Assembly (NCBI GenBank): GCA_035547695.1
Contig: DASZUK010000059.1
Span: 23,313 to 87,312, forward strand
Source of the DNA: DASZUK01 sp035547695
GTDB lineage: Bacteria; Actinomycetota; Acidimicrobiia; Acidimicrobiales; RAAP-2
Direction: 5' to 3'
DNA length: 64,000 nucleotides
Below are positions 43,823-53,091 of this stretch, in pieces. The position numbers and the translations under genes were made by a program. How positions within the stretch are numbered: position 1 is the first letter of the stretch; every line of letters starts with the position of its first letter. Below the pieces are notes generated by a model. It was not told the DNA's origin and searched no databases. It saw only the letters and a list, made by a program, of their open reading frames with translations.

Positions 43823-45280
43823 TCAGACCAGTTTGACCTGCACGCTCTTGGTGTGGACGAACTCCATGACCCCGGCCTGTCCACCCTGCTTGCCGTAGCC
43901 GCTCTGCTTCCGGCCCCCGAACGGCATGTTCGGCTGGCCGGGGGACGTGCCTCCGTTGATCCCGACGCTCCCGGCGTCCAGCCGGTCGGCCACCCAGATG
44001 GCCTTGGTGACGTCACGGGTGAAGGCGTAGGCGGCCAGCCCGTACTCGGTGTCGTTGGCGAGGGCCACCGCCTCCTCGTCGTCGTCGAAGCGGATGACCG
44101 AGACCACCGGGCCGAAGACCTCGGTGCGGGCGATCTCGGCGTCGTTGTCGACGGCCAACACCGTCGGCTCGATGAAGAACCCTTCGGCCAGAGCCCCGTC
44201 CCTGCGCCGTCCTCCGGCCACGACGCCTGCGCCGGCGGCCTTGGCCTGCTCGATCATCCCCATGATCCGGTCGCAGGACGACCGGTTGATCACCGGGCCC
44301 ATCGTGGTCTCGGGATCGAACGGATCACCCTGCTTGACGGTGTCGAGGTTGGCCGCGATGCGTTCGACCATCTGGTCGTAGACCGAGGAGTGCACGAGCA
44401 GCCGCGACCCGAAGGTGCAGACCTGGCCGGCATTGAAGGTGACGGACATGGCCCGGCCGGCGGCGGCGTCCAGGTCGGCGTCGTCGAACACGATCACCGG
44501 CGATTTCCCCCCGAGCTCCATCAGGCAGGGCCGCAGCGACTCGGCACAGGCGGCGGCGATCCGCTTTCCGGTGGCCGGGCTGCCGGTGAAGGCCACCTTG
44601 TCGACGTCGGGGTGACGGACCAGCCGGTCGCCCGCCTCTGGACCGCCCGGCAGGATGTTGACGACCCCGGGCGGGACCCCGGCCTCGAGTGCCAGCTCCC
44701 CGATGCGGATCATGCCGAAGGGCGCCAGCTCGGACGGCTTCATCACCACGCAGCACCCGGCGGCCAGGGCCGGTCCGGCGGCCATTCCGAACGCGCCGGA
44801 AGAGCCGTTCCAGGTGGCGATGACGCCGACGACCCCCACGGGCTCCAGCGCCGTGTAGGCGAACTCCTCGCCGGCTCCGAAGGGGACGACGTCGCCGTAC
44901 AGTTTGTCGGTCCAGCCGGCTGCCTCCTCCAGCCAGCGGACGGCCGTCCCGGCCAGACGCGGCGCCTGCGAGATCGGCAGACCGATCTCGAGCGAGACGA
45001 CGGTGGCCAGATCCTCGCCTTGTTCCCTGATGAGCTCGGCCAGCCGAAAGAGCACCCGCCGGCGCTCGGTCGGGGCCCATCGCCGCCAGGCCGGGAATGC
45101 CTCCCGGGCGGCGGCAACCGCGGCGTCGATCTCGGCCGGACCGGCCAACGGCAACGACTGCTGGACCTTCCCCGTCGCCGGGTTGACATGGTCGAAGACG
45201 CCCCCACTGCTCGAGGAGAGGCGTTGCCCGCCGGCGATCAGATAGCTCGGCAGCAGATCCTTCGCAAAGTCGATCGCCAT
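43823..45280 (-). CDS. NAD(P)-dependent aldehyde dehydrogenase
   Basis: A 485-residue member of the aldehyde dehydrogenase superfamily. The catalytic glutamate is in MELGGKSPV, the cysteine in GQVCTFGSR, and the EVFGPVVSV and NMPFGGRKQSGYGKQGG segments are standard. It oxidises an aldehyde to the acid, probably one produced by the P450 or alcohol dehydrogenase of the cluster. ATG 45280 is preceded by AGAGGGG. It is divergent from the ferredoxin/P450 unit, with two operator candidates between. Confidence 0.93.
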   Translation of the reverse strand: MAIDFAKDLLPSYLIAGGQRLSSSSGGVFDHVNPATGKVQQSLPLAGPAEIDAAVAAAREAFPAWRRWAPTERRRVLFRLAELIREQGEDLATVVSLEIGLPISQAPRLAGTAVRWLEEAAGWTDKLYGDVVPFGAGEEFAYTALEPVGVVGVIATWNGSSGAFGMAAGPALAAGCCVVMKPSELAPFGMIRIGELALEAGVPPGVVNILPGGPEAGDRLVRHPDVDKVAFTGSPATGKRIAAACAESLRPCLMELGGKSPVIVFDDADLDAAAGRAMSVTFNAGQVCTFGSRLLVHSSVYDQMVERIAANLDTVKQGDPFDPETTMGPVINRSSCDRIMGMIEQAKAAGAGVVAGGRRRDGALAEGFFIEPTVLAVDNDAEIARTEVFGPVVSVIRFDDDEEAVALANDTEYGLAAYAFTRDVTKAIWVADRLDAGSVGINGGTSPGQPNMPFGGRKQSGYGKQGGQAGVMEFVHTKSVQVKLV

Positions 45281-45349
45281 CGTGCCCGGCCCCTCTCTCT
45301 CGGATGTTCAACCAGCAATAGCCGACTCCGGGAGGTGTCCACCCGGGCC

Positions 45350-45368
45350 GGTTCCGCCCACCCGAACG
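45350..45368. promoter_or_regulatory. Operator candidate, site 14
   Basis: GGTTCC-N7-CGAACG: left half perfect, right half one core mismatch. It is 79 bases from the aldehyde dehydrogenase start and 45 bases centre to centre from site 15. Confidence 0.5.
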
Positions 45369-45394
45369 TCGACGTCTCCTCCGGGTGGCCCGCC

Positions 45395-45413
45395 CATTCC
45401 ACGGACCGGAACG
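45395..45413. promoter_or_regulatory. Palindromic operator candidate, site 15
   Basis: CATTCC-N7-GGAACG (spacer acggacc), exact core, 92 bases from the ferredoxin start. Confidence 0.65.
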
Positions 45414-45495
45414 ACGGCAGGCACCGGGACCCGACCTTTCCTAGCCTCGCCGGCGTCGGGCGAGTGTCTCCGCACCAAGCCTGTCGGGGAGGACC

Positions 45496-45750
45496 ATGCG
45501 AATCATCGTCGACAACGACCTCTGCCAGGGGCACACGCTCTGTGCCCTCGCCGCCCCCGACCTGTTCGGGCTGCGGGACGACGACGGCCACTCGTACGTA
45601 CTGGCGGACCCGGTTCCTGCGGGGTTGCACGAGGCCGCACGCCGCGCCGTCCTCAGTTGTCCCGAGGGGGCCATCGCGATCCTCGAGACCGGAGAGGCGG
45701 ACGCCGGCGGCGGACCGGAGGCCGGCGAGACGGAGGAGGGGCCACGATGA
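45496..45750 (+). CDS. 3Fe-4S-type ferredoxin, P450 partner
   Basis: An 84-residue ferredoxin. Cluster residues are C10-x2-H13-x2-C16 and C55-P, so histidine replaces the second cysteine of the usual motif, as in several actinobacterial P450 ferredoxins. It would pass electrons to the P450 encoded next, whose start overlaps this stop by four bases. The C-terminal 20 residues are acidic and probably disordered. Confidence 0.92.
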   Translation: MRIIVDNDLCQGHTLCALAAPDLFGLRDDDGHSYVLADPVPAGLHEAARRAVLSCPEGAIAILETGEADAGGGPEAGETEEGPR

Positions 45751-47006
45751 CCGATACCGCCAACGCACCGACGGACGGAGAGGCGCAGTTCGACCATCAC
45801 TCGTTGGCACATGCCGCCGACCCGGCCTGCTCGTACCGGGCACTGCGCCAGTCCGGTGGGGTGGTCCACAGTGACAAGTACGGCGGCTACTACGTGCTGT
45901 CGCGATACGACGACATCGTCAAGGCGGCCCGGGACCACGGCACCTTCTCCTCGACACGGGACGTCGACGGACCGGGGAGCGGCGGAGGGGGCCTGTCCAT
46001 CCCCCCCAACCCCGCCACCCACCTCTCGCTGGACGAGCTGGACCCGCCGGCGTGGAAGCGGATCCGCAGCGCCATGAACCCCCTCCTCTCGCCGACGGCG
46101 GTCGAGCGGATGAAGCCCAGGATCGCGGAGCTGACGACCTACTTCATCGACCGCTTCATCGAAGCCGGCCGAGCCGACTTGGTGCTCCAGCTAGCCAACC
46201 CGATCCCGGCGATCGTCACGCTCGACTTCCTCGGGCTCCCTCGCGACGAATGGGAGCGTTTCGCCGACCCCATCCACAAGATGGTCTACATCCAGCGCGA
46301 CCAACCGACATTCGAGCCGGTGTTCAACGACATCAAGTGGATCCTCGGACGGCTCCAACAGCAGATCGACCTGCGCCGGCGTGAGCCGACGGCCGACATG
46401 GTGACCTACCTGCTCCAGCACCCTGCCGACGGGGACCCGTTCCGCGACGACGAGCTCCTGGAACTGATGTTCATCACCCTGGCCGGCGGGGTCGACACCA
46501 CCACCGCCCTCATGTCGAACACCTTCTACTACCTGTCGGAGCACCCGGAGGACCGACGGCGGCTACAGGCGGATCCCTCCCTGATCGACTCCGCCTGCGA
46601 GGAGTTCCTTCGGGTCTTCACCCCGGTGCAGGCCCTGGCCCGGACCGTTACCCGCGACGTGTCGCTCGGCGAGGTCGAGATGCACCCCGGCGACCGGGTC
46701 CTCCTCGCCTGGGCCTCGGCGAACCGGGACGACAGCCAATTCGAGGCGGCCGACGAGGTCCAGATCGACCGGTTCCCCAATCGCCACTGCGCCTTCGGCA
46801 TCGGGATCCACCGGTGCCTCGGCTCGAACTTGGCCAGGACGCAGTACAAGCACGTCGTGACCGAGGTCCTGCGGCGCCTCCCCGACTTCGAGGTGGTCCC
46901 GGGAGCGGCCCACCGTTACGAGCGCCTGGGCACGGTCAACGGCTGGGAGCAGATGCCGGTCACCTTCACCCCCGGCGAGCGCGAGGGACGGAACCTCACG
47001 CTGTGA
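45747..47006 (+). CDS. Cytochrome P450
   Basis: A 419-residue soluble bacterial P450. The I-helix is LAGGVDTTT, the ExxR motif is EEFLR, and the haem loop is FGIGIHRCLGSNLAR, with the cysteine thiolate. It hydroxylates or epoxidises an unactivated carbon. Its start overlaps the ferredoxin stop (ATGA) and its stop overlaps the amidase start (GTGA), so ferredoxin, P450, amidase and the small GatC-like protein are translationally coupled. The substrate is unknown; steroid or terpenoid P450s have a similar layout. Confidence 0.94.
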   Translation: MTDTANAPTDGEAQFDHHSLAHAADPACSYRALRQSGGVVHSDKYGGYYVLSRYDDIVKAARDHGTFSSTRDVDGPGSGGGGLSIPPNPATHLSLDELDPPAWKRIRSAMNPLLSPTAVERMKPRIAELTTYFIDRFIEAGRADLVLQLANPIPAIVTLDFLGLPRDEWERFADPIHKMVYIQRDQPTFEPVFNDIKWILGRLQQQIDLRRREPTADMVTYLLQHPADGDPFRDDELLELMFITLAGGVDTTTALMSNTFYYLSEHPEDRRRLQADPSLIDSACEEFLRVFTPVQALARTVTRDVSLGEVEMHPGDRVLLAWASANRDDSQFEAADEVQIDRFPNRHCAFGIGIHRCLGSNLARTQYKHVVTEVLRRLPDFEVVPGAAHRYERLGTVNGWEQMPVTFTPGEREGRNLTL

Positions 47007-48430
47007 CGGAGGTCCCGCTCTCCATCGTCGAGGCAGCCGAGGAGATCCGGGGAGGAACCCGCACCGCGACCGACCTCGTCACCACGGTGCTGGCCCGGGC
47101 CGATGCGTACGACGACACCATCGGCAGCTACCTGGCCCGCTTCGACGAGCAGGCCCTGGCCGCCGCCGCCCTGGCCGACCGGGAGCTGGCGAGCGGGACC
47201 GACCGCGGTCCGCTCCACGGCATCCCGCTCGGCGTGAAGGACATCATCGCGGTGGCCGAGGGGCCGACCACGGCGAACAGCCTGGTCCTCGATCCTCGGT
47301 GGGGAGCCGGCCGGGACGCCCCGGTGATCACCCGGCTCCGGAGGGCGGGGGCGGTCATCACCGGCAAGGTGACCACGATGGAGTTCGCCATCGGTGCTCC
47401 CGATCCGACGAAGCCGTTCCCCCTCCCTCGGAACCCCTGGGACACCGGCACCTGGCCCGGGGGGTCGAGCTCGGGCACGGCCAATGGCGTGGCCGCCGGG
47501 TTCTTCCTGGGTGGCCTCGGCACCGACACCGGCGCCAGCATCCGCCTGCCCTCCGCCTACTGCGGCGTGACGGGGCTCATGCCCACGTACGGACGTGTCC
47601 CCAAGGCAGGGTGCGTACCGTTCGGCTTCAGCCTCGACCACGTCGGCCCCATGGCCCGGTCCGCCCGGGACTGCGCACTGCTCCTCCAGGCCATGGCGGG
47701 GTACCACCCCGGCGATCCGGACTGTGCCGACGTCCCGGTACCCGACTTCTCCGCCGGCATGGACGCCGGCACCCTCGCCGGCATCCGGATCGGGGTGGAC
47801 CGGACGCACCACTTCCCGGACGACGGCGATCCGGCCGTCCTCGAGTGCTTCGATCTCGCAGTGGCCGAGCTGGAGGACCTCGGGGCGACGGTGACCGAGG
47901 TGGCGCTGCCGAACTTCGAAGAGATGGTGGCGGCGACGGTGGTCACCATGCTGGCCGACGCCCTTGCCTACCACCGGCCCGACATCCAATCTCGCTGGAA
48001 CGACTACTTCGTCGCCACCCGTCGGACGATCGCCCAGGGGGCGCTGATCTCCGGCGCCGACTACGTCCAGGCACAGCGCGTGCGGCAGGCCACCCTCCCG
48101 GCGTTGCAGTCGCTGTTCGGCGGGGTCGACGTGGTGGCCATGCCCACCGCGGCGACCGGGGCTCCCCCCTACGAGGTCCTGGACGCCCAGCTCGGAGTGG
48201 ACTCGGTGTTCCGTCACGTCCACACGCCCTACTGGGACGCGGCCGGCAATCCCGTGGTGGCCCTCCCGATGGGGTTCACTGCCGGGGGGCTGCCGGTCTC
48301 GCTCCAACTGGCCGGCCGGCTGTTCGGCGAGATGCCGCTCCTGGCGGTGGCCGACGCCTACCAGCAGGTGACCGATTGGCACCGGCGGCTGCCGCCGCTC
48401 TCCGCCGTCGGCCACGGGGCGGGCCGATGA
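47003..48430 (+). CDS. Amidase (amidase signature family)
   Basis: A 475-residue amidase-signature enzyme with a Ser-cisSer-Lys triad: lysine in PLGVKDIIAV, serines in GGSSSGTANG and TDTGASIRLPS. The last segment normally reads TGGSIR; here alanine replaces the second glycine. It hydrolyses an amide or related C-N bond. It starts with GTG overlapping the P450 stop and is followed by a small GatC/AtzG-like gene, an arrangement seen in AtzE-type amidases. Confidence 0.9.
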   Translation: MTEVPLSIVEAAEEIRGGTRTATDLVTTVLARADAYDDTIGSYLARFDEQALAAAALADRELASGTDRGPLHGIPLGVKDIIAVAEGPTTANSLVLDPRWGAGRDAPVITRLRRAGAVITGKVTTMEFAIGAPDPTKPFPLPRNPWDTGTWPGGSSSGTANGVAAGFFLGGLGTDTGASIRLPSAYCGVTGLMPTYGRVPKAGCVPFGFSLDHVGPMARSARDCALLLQAMAGYHPGDPDCADVPVPDFSAGMDAGTLAGIRIGVDRTHHFPDDGDPAVLECFDLAVAELEDLGATVTEVALPNFEEMVAATVVTMLADALAYHRPDIQSRWNDYFVATRRTIAQGALISGADYVQAQRVRQATLPALQSLFGGVDVVAMPTAATGAPPYEVLDAQLGVDSVFRHVHTPYWDAAGNPVVALPMGFTAGGLPVSLQLAGRLFGEMPLLAVADAYQQVTDWHRRLPPLSAVGHGAGR

Positions 48431-48624
48431 CCTCTCCGACAACGGTCCGGGCCCTCCTCGCCGCGGCCGGCATCCCGGCAGACGACGCCGAGGTGGCAGG
48501 GTTGGTCGCCGGCTATCCGGGGTTGCGGGCGATGATCGAGTCCCTCTATGCGCTGCCGGCGGCGCGCCACGCGCCGTCGGCCCTGCACTTCACTCCCTCG
48601 GCGGCGGCAGACCGGTGGCCCTGA
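48427..48624 (+). CDS. Small GatC/AtzG-like amidase partner
   Basis: A 65-residue mostly helical protein ending ALHFTPSAAADRWP. A helical start followed by a proline-containing extended tail is the pattern of AtzG-like proteins, which bind amidases as GatC binds GatA. The assignment rests on size, position and this pattern, not on a strong motif. ATG 48427 overlaps the amidase stop by four bases. Confidence 0.6.
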   Translation: MTSPTTVRALLAAAGIPADDAEVAGLVAGYPGLRAMIESLYALPAARHAPSALHFTPSAAADRWP

Positions 48625-48645
48625 CCAGGGCCCGATCCCCCGCCG

Positions 48646-50085
48646 TCAGTCGAGCCCCGGAGGCCGCATGTCCCGCCAGGGGCTGGCCTGTTCGAGCTGG
48701 TGGGCGACCTGAAGGAGCAGGTCCTCCCTCCCGTAGGCGGCGACGAGCTGGACGCCGACGGGCAGTCCCGTCTCGCCCCACGCCATCGGCAGCGAGATGG
48801 CGGGTTGGCCGGTGATGTTCCAGGGTCGGAGGAAGGCCGTGAGGTCCCTGCTCAGTCGCGGCGGCTGTACCGCCAGGGGCGCCAGGAGGCCGATGGCGGG
48901 CGGTGGGTCGCTGGTGGTCGGGGTGATGAGGAGGTCGTACCCTTCCGTCCACCACGAGCTGAGCCGACGCCCATGGGCTTGCACCTTCTCCTGGACCTCC
49001 ACGTAGGCGGCAGCAGAGAGGGGGCGCCCCATCTCGGCGAACCGCCAGGTGTTCGGCTCGACGTCGTCCGCGGTGACCGGCATGCCGAGGACCTCCCCCC
49101 AACGGTCGAGCTCCCGAGCGAACGCCACGCCGATCAACTGGTACTGCAGCGTCTCCACCTCGGGTTCGTCGAGGGCACCCGGCCATGCGGCTTCGAGGCG
49201 GTGGCCCATGTCCTCCAACAGGCGAGCCACGGACTCGGCTGCCCGGACATGGTCGGGATGCGCCGGCCGACCGCTGCCCGGCAGGTCGGTGCGCAGCCCG
49301 ATCCGCAGCCGGCCGGGCTCCCGGGCCATCAGGGCCGAGAACGAGGCGGAGGGCGGTGGCGCGACAAAATAGTCACCGGGGTGCGGCACGGCCATCACGT
49401 CGAGGAAGGCCGCCGTGTCCCGCACCGATCGGGTGAGGACGCCCTCATGGGTGGAACCCGACCAGTAGTCGTTGAAGTCCGGCCCGGTCGAGGTACGGCC
49501 ACGGGACGGTTTGAGGCCGACCAGGCCACATTGGCTGGCAGGCAGGCGGATCGACCCGCCCATGTCGTTGCCGTGGGCGGCCGGGACCAGCCCGGCCGCC
49601 ACGGCTGCCGCCGAACCGCCGCTCGATCCCCCGGCCGAGTGCCCGGTGCTCCATGGGTTCCTCGTCGGGCCGTAGGCGAGGGGTTCCGTGGTCACCGAGC
49701 CGGCCAGCTCCGGGACGTTGGTCCGGCCGACGAAGACCAGGCCGGCCCGACGGAGATCGGCGGCCAGGTAGCTGTCGTGCTGGGCGGTCCACCGGCGTTG
49801 CTGCAACAGCCGCATCCCGGCGTGGTAGGGATCCCCCGCCGTCTGTCCGAGCACGTCCTTGAAGGCGAAGGGGACTCCCCGCAGCGGGCCGTCGGGGAGT
49901 GCCGTACGCTGCGCCTCCTCCATCGCCCGCTCGAGGGACTCGTGCACCAGGGCGTTCAATAGGGGGTTCAGCCGCCGGATGCGCGCCGCCGCGCCCTCGA
50001 CGAGGTCGGCCGGCGTGCAGGTACCGGAGCGGACGAGGTCGGCCTGGCCGACCGCGTCGACGTAGGCGAGCTCATCTGCGGCCAT
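48646..50085 (-). CDS. Amidase (amidase signature family)
   Basis: A 479-residue amidase: lysine in GVPFAFKDVLG, serines in SAGGSSGGSAA and NDMGGSIRLPA. Unlike the other amidase it keeps the canonical MGGSIR. It resembles fungal and actinobacterial amidases acting on aryl or acyl amides. ATG 50085 lacks a clear ribosome site, but the gene is only ten bases downstream of a CoA ligase stop and is probably coupled to it. It converges on the small GatC-like gene. Confidence 0.9.
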   Translation of the reverse strand: MAADELAYVDAVGQADLVRSGTCTPADLVEGAAARIRRLNPLLNALVHESLERAMEEAQRTALPDGPLRGVPFAFKDVLGQTAGDPYHAGMRLLQQRRWTAQHDSYLAADLRRAGLVFVGRTNVPELAGSVTTEPLAYGPTRNPWSTGHSAGGSSGGSAAAVAAGLVPAAHGNDMGGSIRLPASQCGLVGLKPSRGRTSTGPDFNDYWSGSTHEGVLTRSVRDTAAFLDVMAVPHPGDYFVAPPPSASFSALMAREPGRLRIGLRTDLPGSGRPAHPDHVRAAESVARLLEDMGHRLEAAWPGALDEPEVETLQYQLIGVAFARELDRWGEVLGMPVTADDVEPNTWRFAEMGRPLSAAAYVEVQEKVQAHGRRLSSWWTEGYDLLITPTTSDPPPAIGLLAPLAVQPPRLSRDLTAFLRPWNITGQPAISLPMAWGETGLPVGVQLVAAYGREDLLLQVAHQLEQASPWRDMRPPGLD

Positions 50086-50095
50086 GCGGGGATCG

Positions 50096-51727
50096 TTACG
50101 CCGTCTGCGGGGTGGTGAGGCCGGACCGGTTGACCACGAACCCGGCGGCCTGACTGTCCCAGGCGCCGCCGAGCCCGTCTTCGCGGAGCCGGGCCTTGCG
50201 CACCTTGGCCGTCGGGGTCTTGGGCAGCTCGGACCGGAGCTCCACGTACCGAGGGACCATGAAATAGGGCAATCGATCGGCGAGGAAGAGGAACAGGTCC
50301 TCTTCGCTCGCCGCACCACCCTCTCGGAGGACGACGACCGCCTTGATCTCGTCCTCGAGGTATTCACTGGGAACGGCCACCACGGCCGATTCGAGGACCG
50401 CCGGGTGCTGGTTCACGTGGAGCTCGACCTCGAGCGAGGACACGTTCTCACCCCGTCGTCGGATGGCGTCGTCAACCCGGTCGGCGAAGTAGAAGTGGCC
50501 CTCCACGTCCTGGTAGACGGCGTCACCGCTGTGGAGCCAGCCGTTGCGCAGGACCTCGGCGGTCTTCTCCGGCTCGTCGAGGTACCCGGCCATCGTGGTC
50601 CAGGGGAGCTCCGCCCGAACGACGAACTCGCCCGGTTGGCCCTGGGGTACCTCCATATCGTGCTCGTCGACGATCCGCACGACGTACCCTTCCCGGACCG
50701 AGCCGAGCCCGGGCTCGTGGACGGCGTCCGTCTTGGCCAGGACCGTCCCCACCTCGGTGTTGCCGAACCCCGATGCCACCGACACGCCGAACCGCTCGGC
50801 GAAGGCCTCGACGTCGGGCACGACGGGGATCATGTGGATCTCCCGCAGGGTGTTGTCGACCTCGGCCGGCGTCGGGTCCTGAGCGGCCAGGAAGGCGGCC
50901 ATGGTCCCGACGAGCTGGGTCGTCGTGGCGCCGACGGACCGGATCTCCTCCCAGAACGTGCTGACGTGGAAGCCCGGTGCCACGTAGGCCGTCGCCTCGG
51001 CGAGGAGGGCGCGGTAGACGCCACCCCACTGCCCGGCGATGTGGAACTGCGGGAGGACGACGAACCGGACGTCGCCGGGCTCGGTGGTCCCGACCCCGCT
51101 GGCGTGGTTCCAGGCGTGGGCGTGTGGAGCGAGCACGCCCTTGGACCGCCCAGTGGTGCCCGAGGTGTACATGATGCCCAACAGGTCCCATGGGTCCACG
51201 ACCACCGGGTCCGCGGGGGCGTGCTCGGCGAGCTCGGCGAGCTCGAACGTGCGACGGGCGGCACGACCGGCCGCGTCGACCGGGCCGTCGCCGACCGGTC
51301 CTCGGAGGACGACCGACTCGACGTTGGCCAGGTCGGCGGCGACCTCCTGGAAGGTGTCCCCCAGTGCCCGGTCCACCACGGCCAGCCGGGCGCCCGAGTT
51401 GTTGACGATGTAGGCGAGCATCTCGCCCTTGAAGCTGGTGTTGACCGGAACCTCGACGGCACCGAGCAGGCTCAGGGCGACCCAGGTCAGCACGTTGTCG
51501 AGGTGGCTGCCGAGCACCATGGCCACACGATCGCCCCGCTCCACGCCGGCGCTCCGGAACCCGCCGGCCAGATGTCGGGCCGCCTCCCACAACTCGGCGT
51601 AGGTCATGGACCGGTCGGGATCGCGAACGGCGACGACATCGGGGGCGTTCTCGAGTGCCCGCTCGAGGACGGCCTTGAGCGTGCGCTCTTCGAGAGCCGT
51701 CTTCCCAAGGTCACCGTATCGAGTCAT
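50096..51727 (-). CDS. AMP-binding acyl-CoA ligase (CaiC-like)
   Basis: A 543-residue ANL ligase with YTSGTTGRSKG, FGNTEVG, the hinge DRVDDAIRRRGENVSS and TPTAKVRKARLR. It is highly similar in layout to the ligase at 19166 and like it contains the FHIAGQWGGVYRAL segment. ATG 51727 has GAGGGA just upstream. It pairs with the amidase gene downstream, which could release the acid that it activates (inference). Confidence 0.88.
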   Translation of the reverse strand: MTRYGDLGKTALEERTLKAVLERALENAPDVVAVRDPDRSMTYAELWEAARHLAGGFRSAGVERGDRVAMVLGSHLDNVLTWVALSLLGAVEVPVNTSFKGEMLAYIVNNSGARLAVVDRALGDTFQEVAADLANVESVVLRGPVGDGPVDAAGRAARRTFELAELAEHAPADPVVVDPWDLLGIMYTSGTTGRSKGVLAPHAHAWNHASGVGTTEPGDVRFVVLPQFHIAGQWGGVYRALLAEATAYVAPGFHVSTFWEEIRSVGATTTQLVGTMAAFLAAQDPTPAEVDNTLREIHMIPVVPDVEAFAERFGVSVASGFGNTEVGTVLAKTDAVHEPGLGSVREGYVVRIVDEHDMEVPQGQPGEFVVRAELPWTTMAGYLDEPEKTAEVLRNGWLHSGDAVYQDVEGHFYFADRVDDAIRRRGENVSSLEVELHVNQHPAVLESAVVAVPSEYLEDEIKAVVVLREGGAASEEDLFLFLADRLPYFMVPRYVELRSELPKTPTAKVRKARLREDGLGGAWDSQAAGFVVNRSGLTTPQTA

Positions 51728-51864
51728 TCCCTCATCCTTCCGGACAGCCGCCGACGCCAACTGCCGAGCCGTGCCCGACCCATCGGGGCCGGCGGCTCAC
51801 CTCGGCGGCCTCCGTGCGTACTGACCCCCATGGAAGCCGGCCGGCACCTGCACGGGGGACCCGT

Positions 51865-51883
51865 CGTTCCCCCTGATGGAACG
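51865..51883. promoter_or_regulatory. Palindromic operator candidate, site 16
   Basis: CGTTCC-N7-GGAACG (spacer ccctgat), fully symmetric, 147 bases from the CoA ligase start. The rest of the 51728-51988 gap shows nothing gene-like. Confidence 0.7.
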
Positions 51884-51988
51884 GTCCCCAGGATGCCACG
51901 GACGTGGGGGACCCACCCGTTCCCGGCCGCCTTTCGAGGACCCCGGCCGTGCCGGGCCGCTGAGTGCCGGCAGCGCCGCACCGGGGCC

Positions 51989-53077
51989 TCAGGGCGCGTC
52001 GGCGGCGCCCCGCAGCCGGTCGCCGAGGTCCGGGACGGCACCGTCGGGTTCGGGCCACCGGGTGCGTCCCATGAGGTTGACCGCCCAGCCCGGGTACTCG
52101 GTCGGCAAGGCGCTGACCTGGTCGAGCTCGGCCAGTTCGGCACCGGTCAGCTCCAGTTCGAGGGCGGCCAGGTTGTCCTCGAGCTGGTCGAGGCTCTTCG
52201 CCCCGACGATGAGCGACGTCACGAACGGCTTCGACAGTATCCAGGCCAGCGCCACCCTGGCCACGGAGACGCCATGCTCCTCCCCGATCACCCGCATGCG
52301 GTCGATGCACGTCCAGGCCCGTTGGCGGTCGACCGGAGGGTAGTCGACCTGGCTCAGGCGGCCCGCCGTGGGCGACGTACCGTCCCGGGCGTACTTCCCG
52401 GACAGCAATCCCCAGGCCAGCCCGCCCCACACCAGGAGGCTCACATCCTGGTCTTCCAGTAGCGGGACCACCTCGCGTTCGATGTCGCGTCCGGCGATCG
52501 AGTAGTACCCCTGCACGCTCTGGAAGCGGGCCCACCCGCGCCAGGCCGAGACCCCGAGGGCCTTCATCAGCTTCCAGGCTTGCCAGTTGGAGCACCCGAC
52601 GTACCGGACCTTGCCGGCCGCCACGAGGTCGTCCAGGGCCCGGAGGTACTCCTCCTCGGCCGCCACGTTCTCCTGACCGTGCATCTGGTAGAGGTCGATG
52701 AAGTCGAGCCCCAGCCGGGACAGGCTCCGGTCGACGGAGTCCACGATGTGCTTGCGGCTGCCCCCGATGTCGTTGGGCCCGCTCCCGCAACGGCCGAAGA
52801 ACTTGGTGGCCACCAGCACGCTCGACCGATCGACCGCCAGATCACGGAGAGCCTGGCCGACCATCCGCTCGGACTGCCCGTCCGAATAGACGTTGGCCGT
52901 GTCGATGAGGTTGACACCGGCCGCCAGCGCCCGTTCGACCAGACCGGTCACCGCCTCCTGGTCCAACCCGGCGATCTTGTCGTACATGTCGCCGGCCCCC
53001 GAGCTTCCGAAGGTCAGGGCACCGAGGGAGAGCCTCGAGACGAAGACCCCGGTGTTCCCGAGGGGGGCGTACTCCAC
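51989..53077 (-). CDS. Aldo/keto reductase
   Basis: A 362-residue NADPH-dependent reductase. The catalytic tetrad is D59, Y64, K92 and H133 (in LIDTANVYSDG, VATKFFG and YQMHGQ). ARVALAWILSKP and IVGAKSLDQL are typical of the YghZ/Kv-beta branch. I chose GTG 53077 by homology (VEYAPLGNTG); the open frame extends upstream over the SnoaL-like gene. It follows that gene by 14 bases on the same strand. Substrate unknown. Confidence 0.88.
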   Translation of the reverse strand: MEYAPLGNTGVFVSRLSLGALTFGSSGAGDMYDKIAGLDQEAVTGLVERALAAGVNLIDTANVYSDGQSERMVGQALRDLAVDRSSVLVATKFFGRCGSGPNDIGGSRKHIVDSVDRSLSRLGLDFIDLYQMHGQENVAAEEEYLRALDDLVAAGKVRYVGCSNWQAWKLMKALGVSAWRGWARFQSVQGYYSIAGRDIEREVVPLLEDQDVSLLVWGGLAWGLLSGKYARDGTSPTAGRLSQVDYPPVDRQRAWTCIDRMRVIGEEHGVSVARVALAWILSKPFVTSLIVGAKSLDQLEDNLAALELELTGAELAELDQVSALPTEYPGWAVNLMGRTRWPEPDGAVPDLGDRLRGAADAP

Positions 53078-53091
53078 CGTCGGCCGTCCCT

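Noticed and set aside
50084..52462. Plus-strand open frame of 792 codons
   Set aside because: Shadow across the CoA ligase, a gap and part of the aldo/keto reductase; crosses several gene borders.
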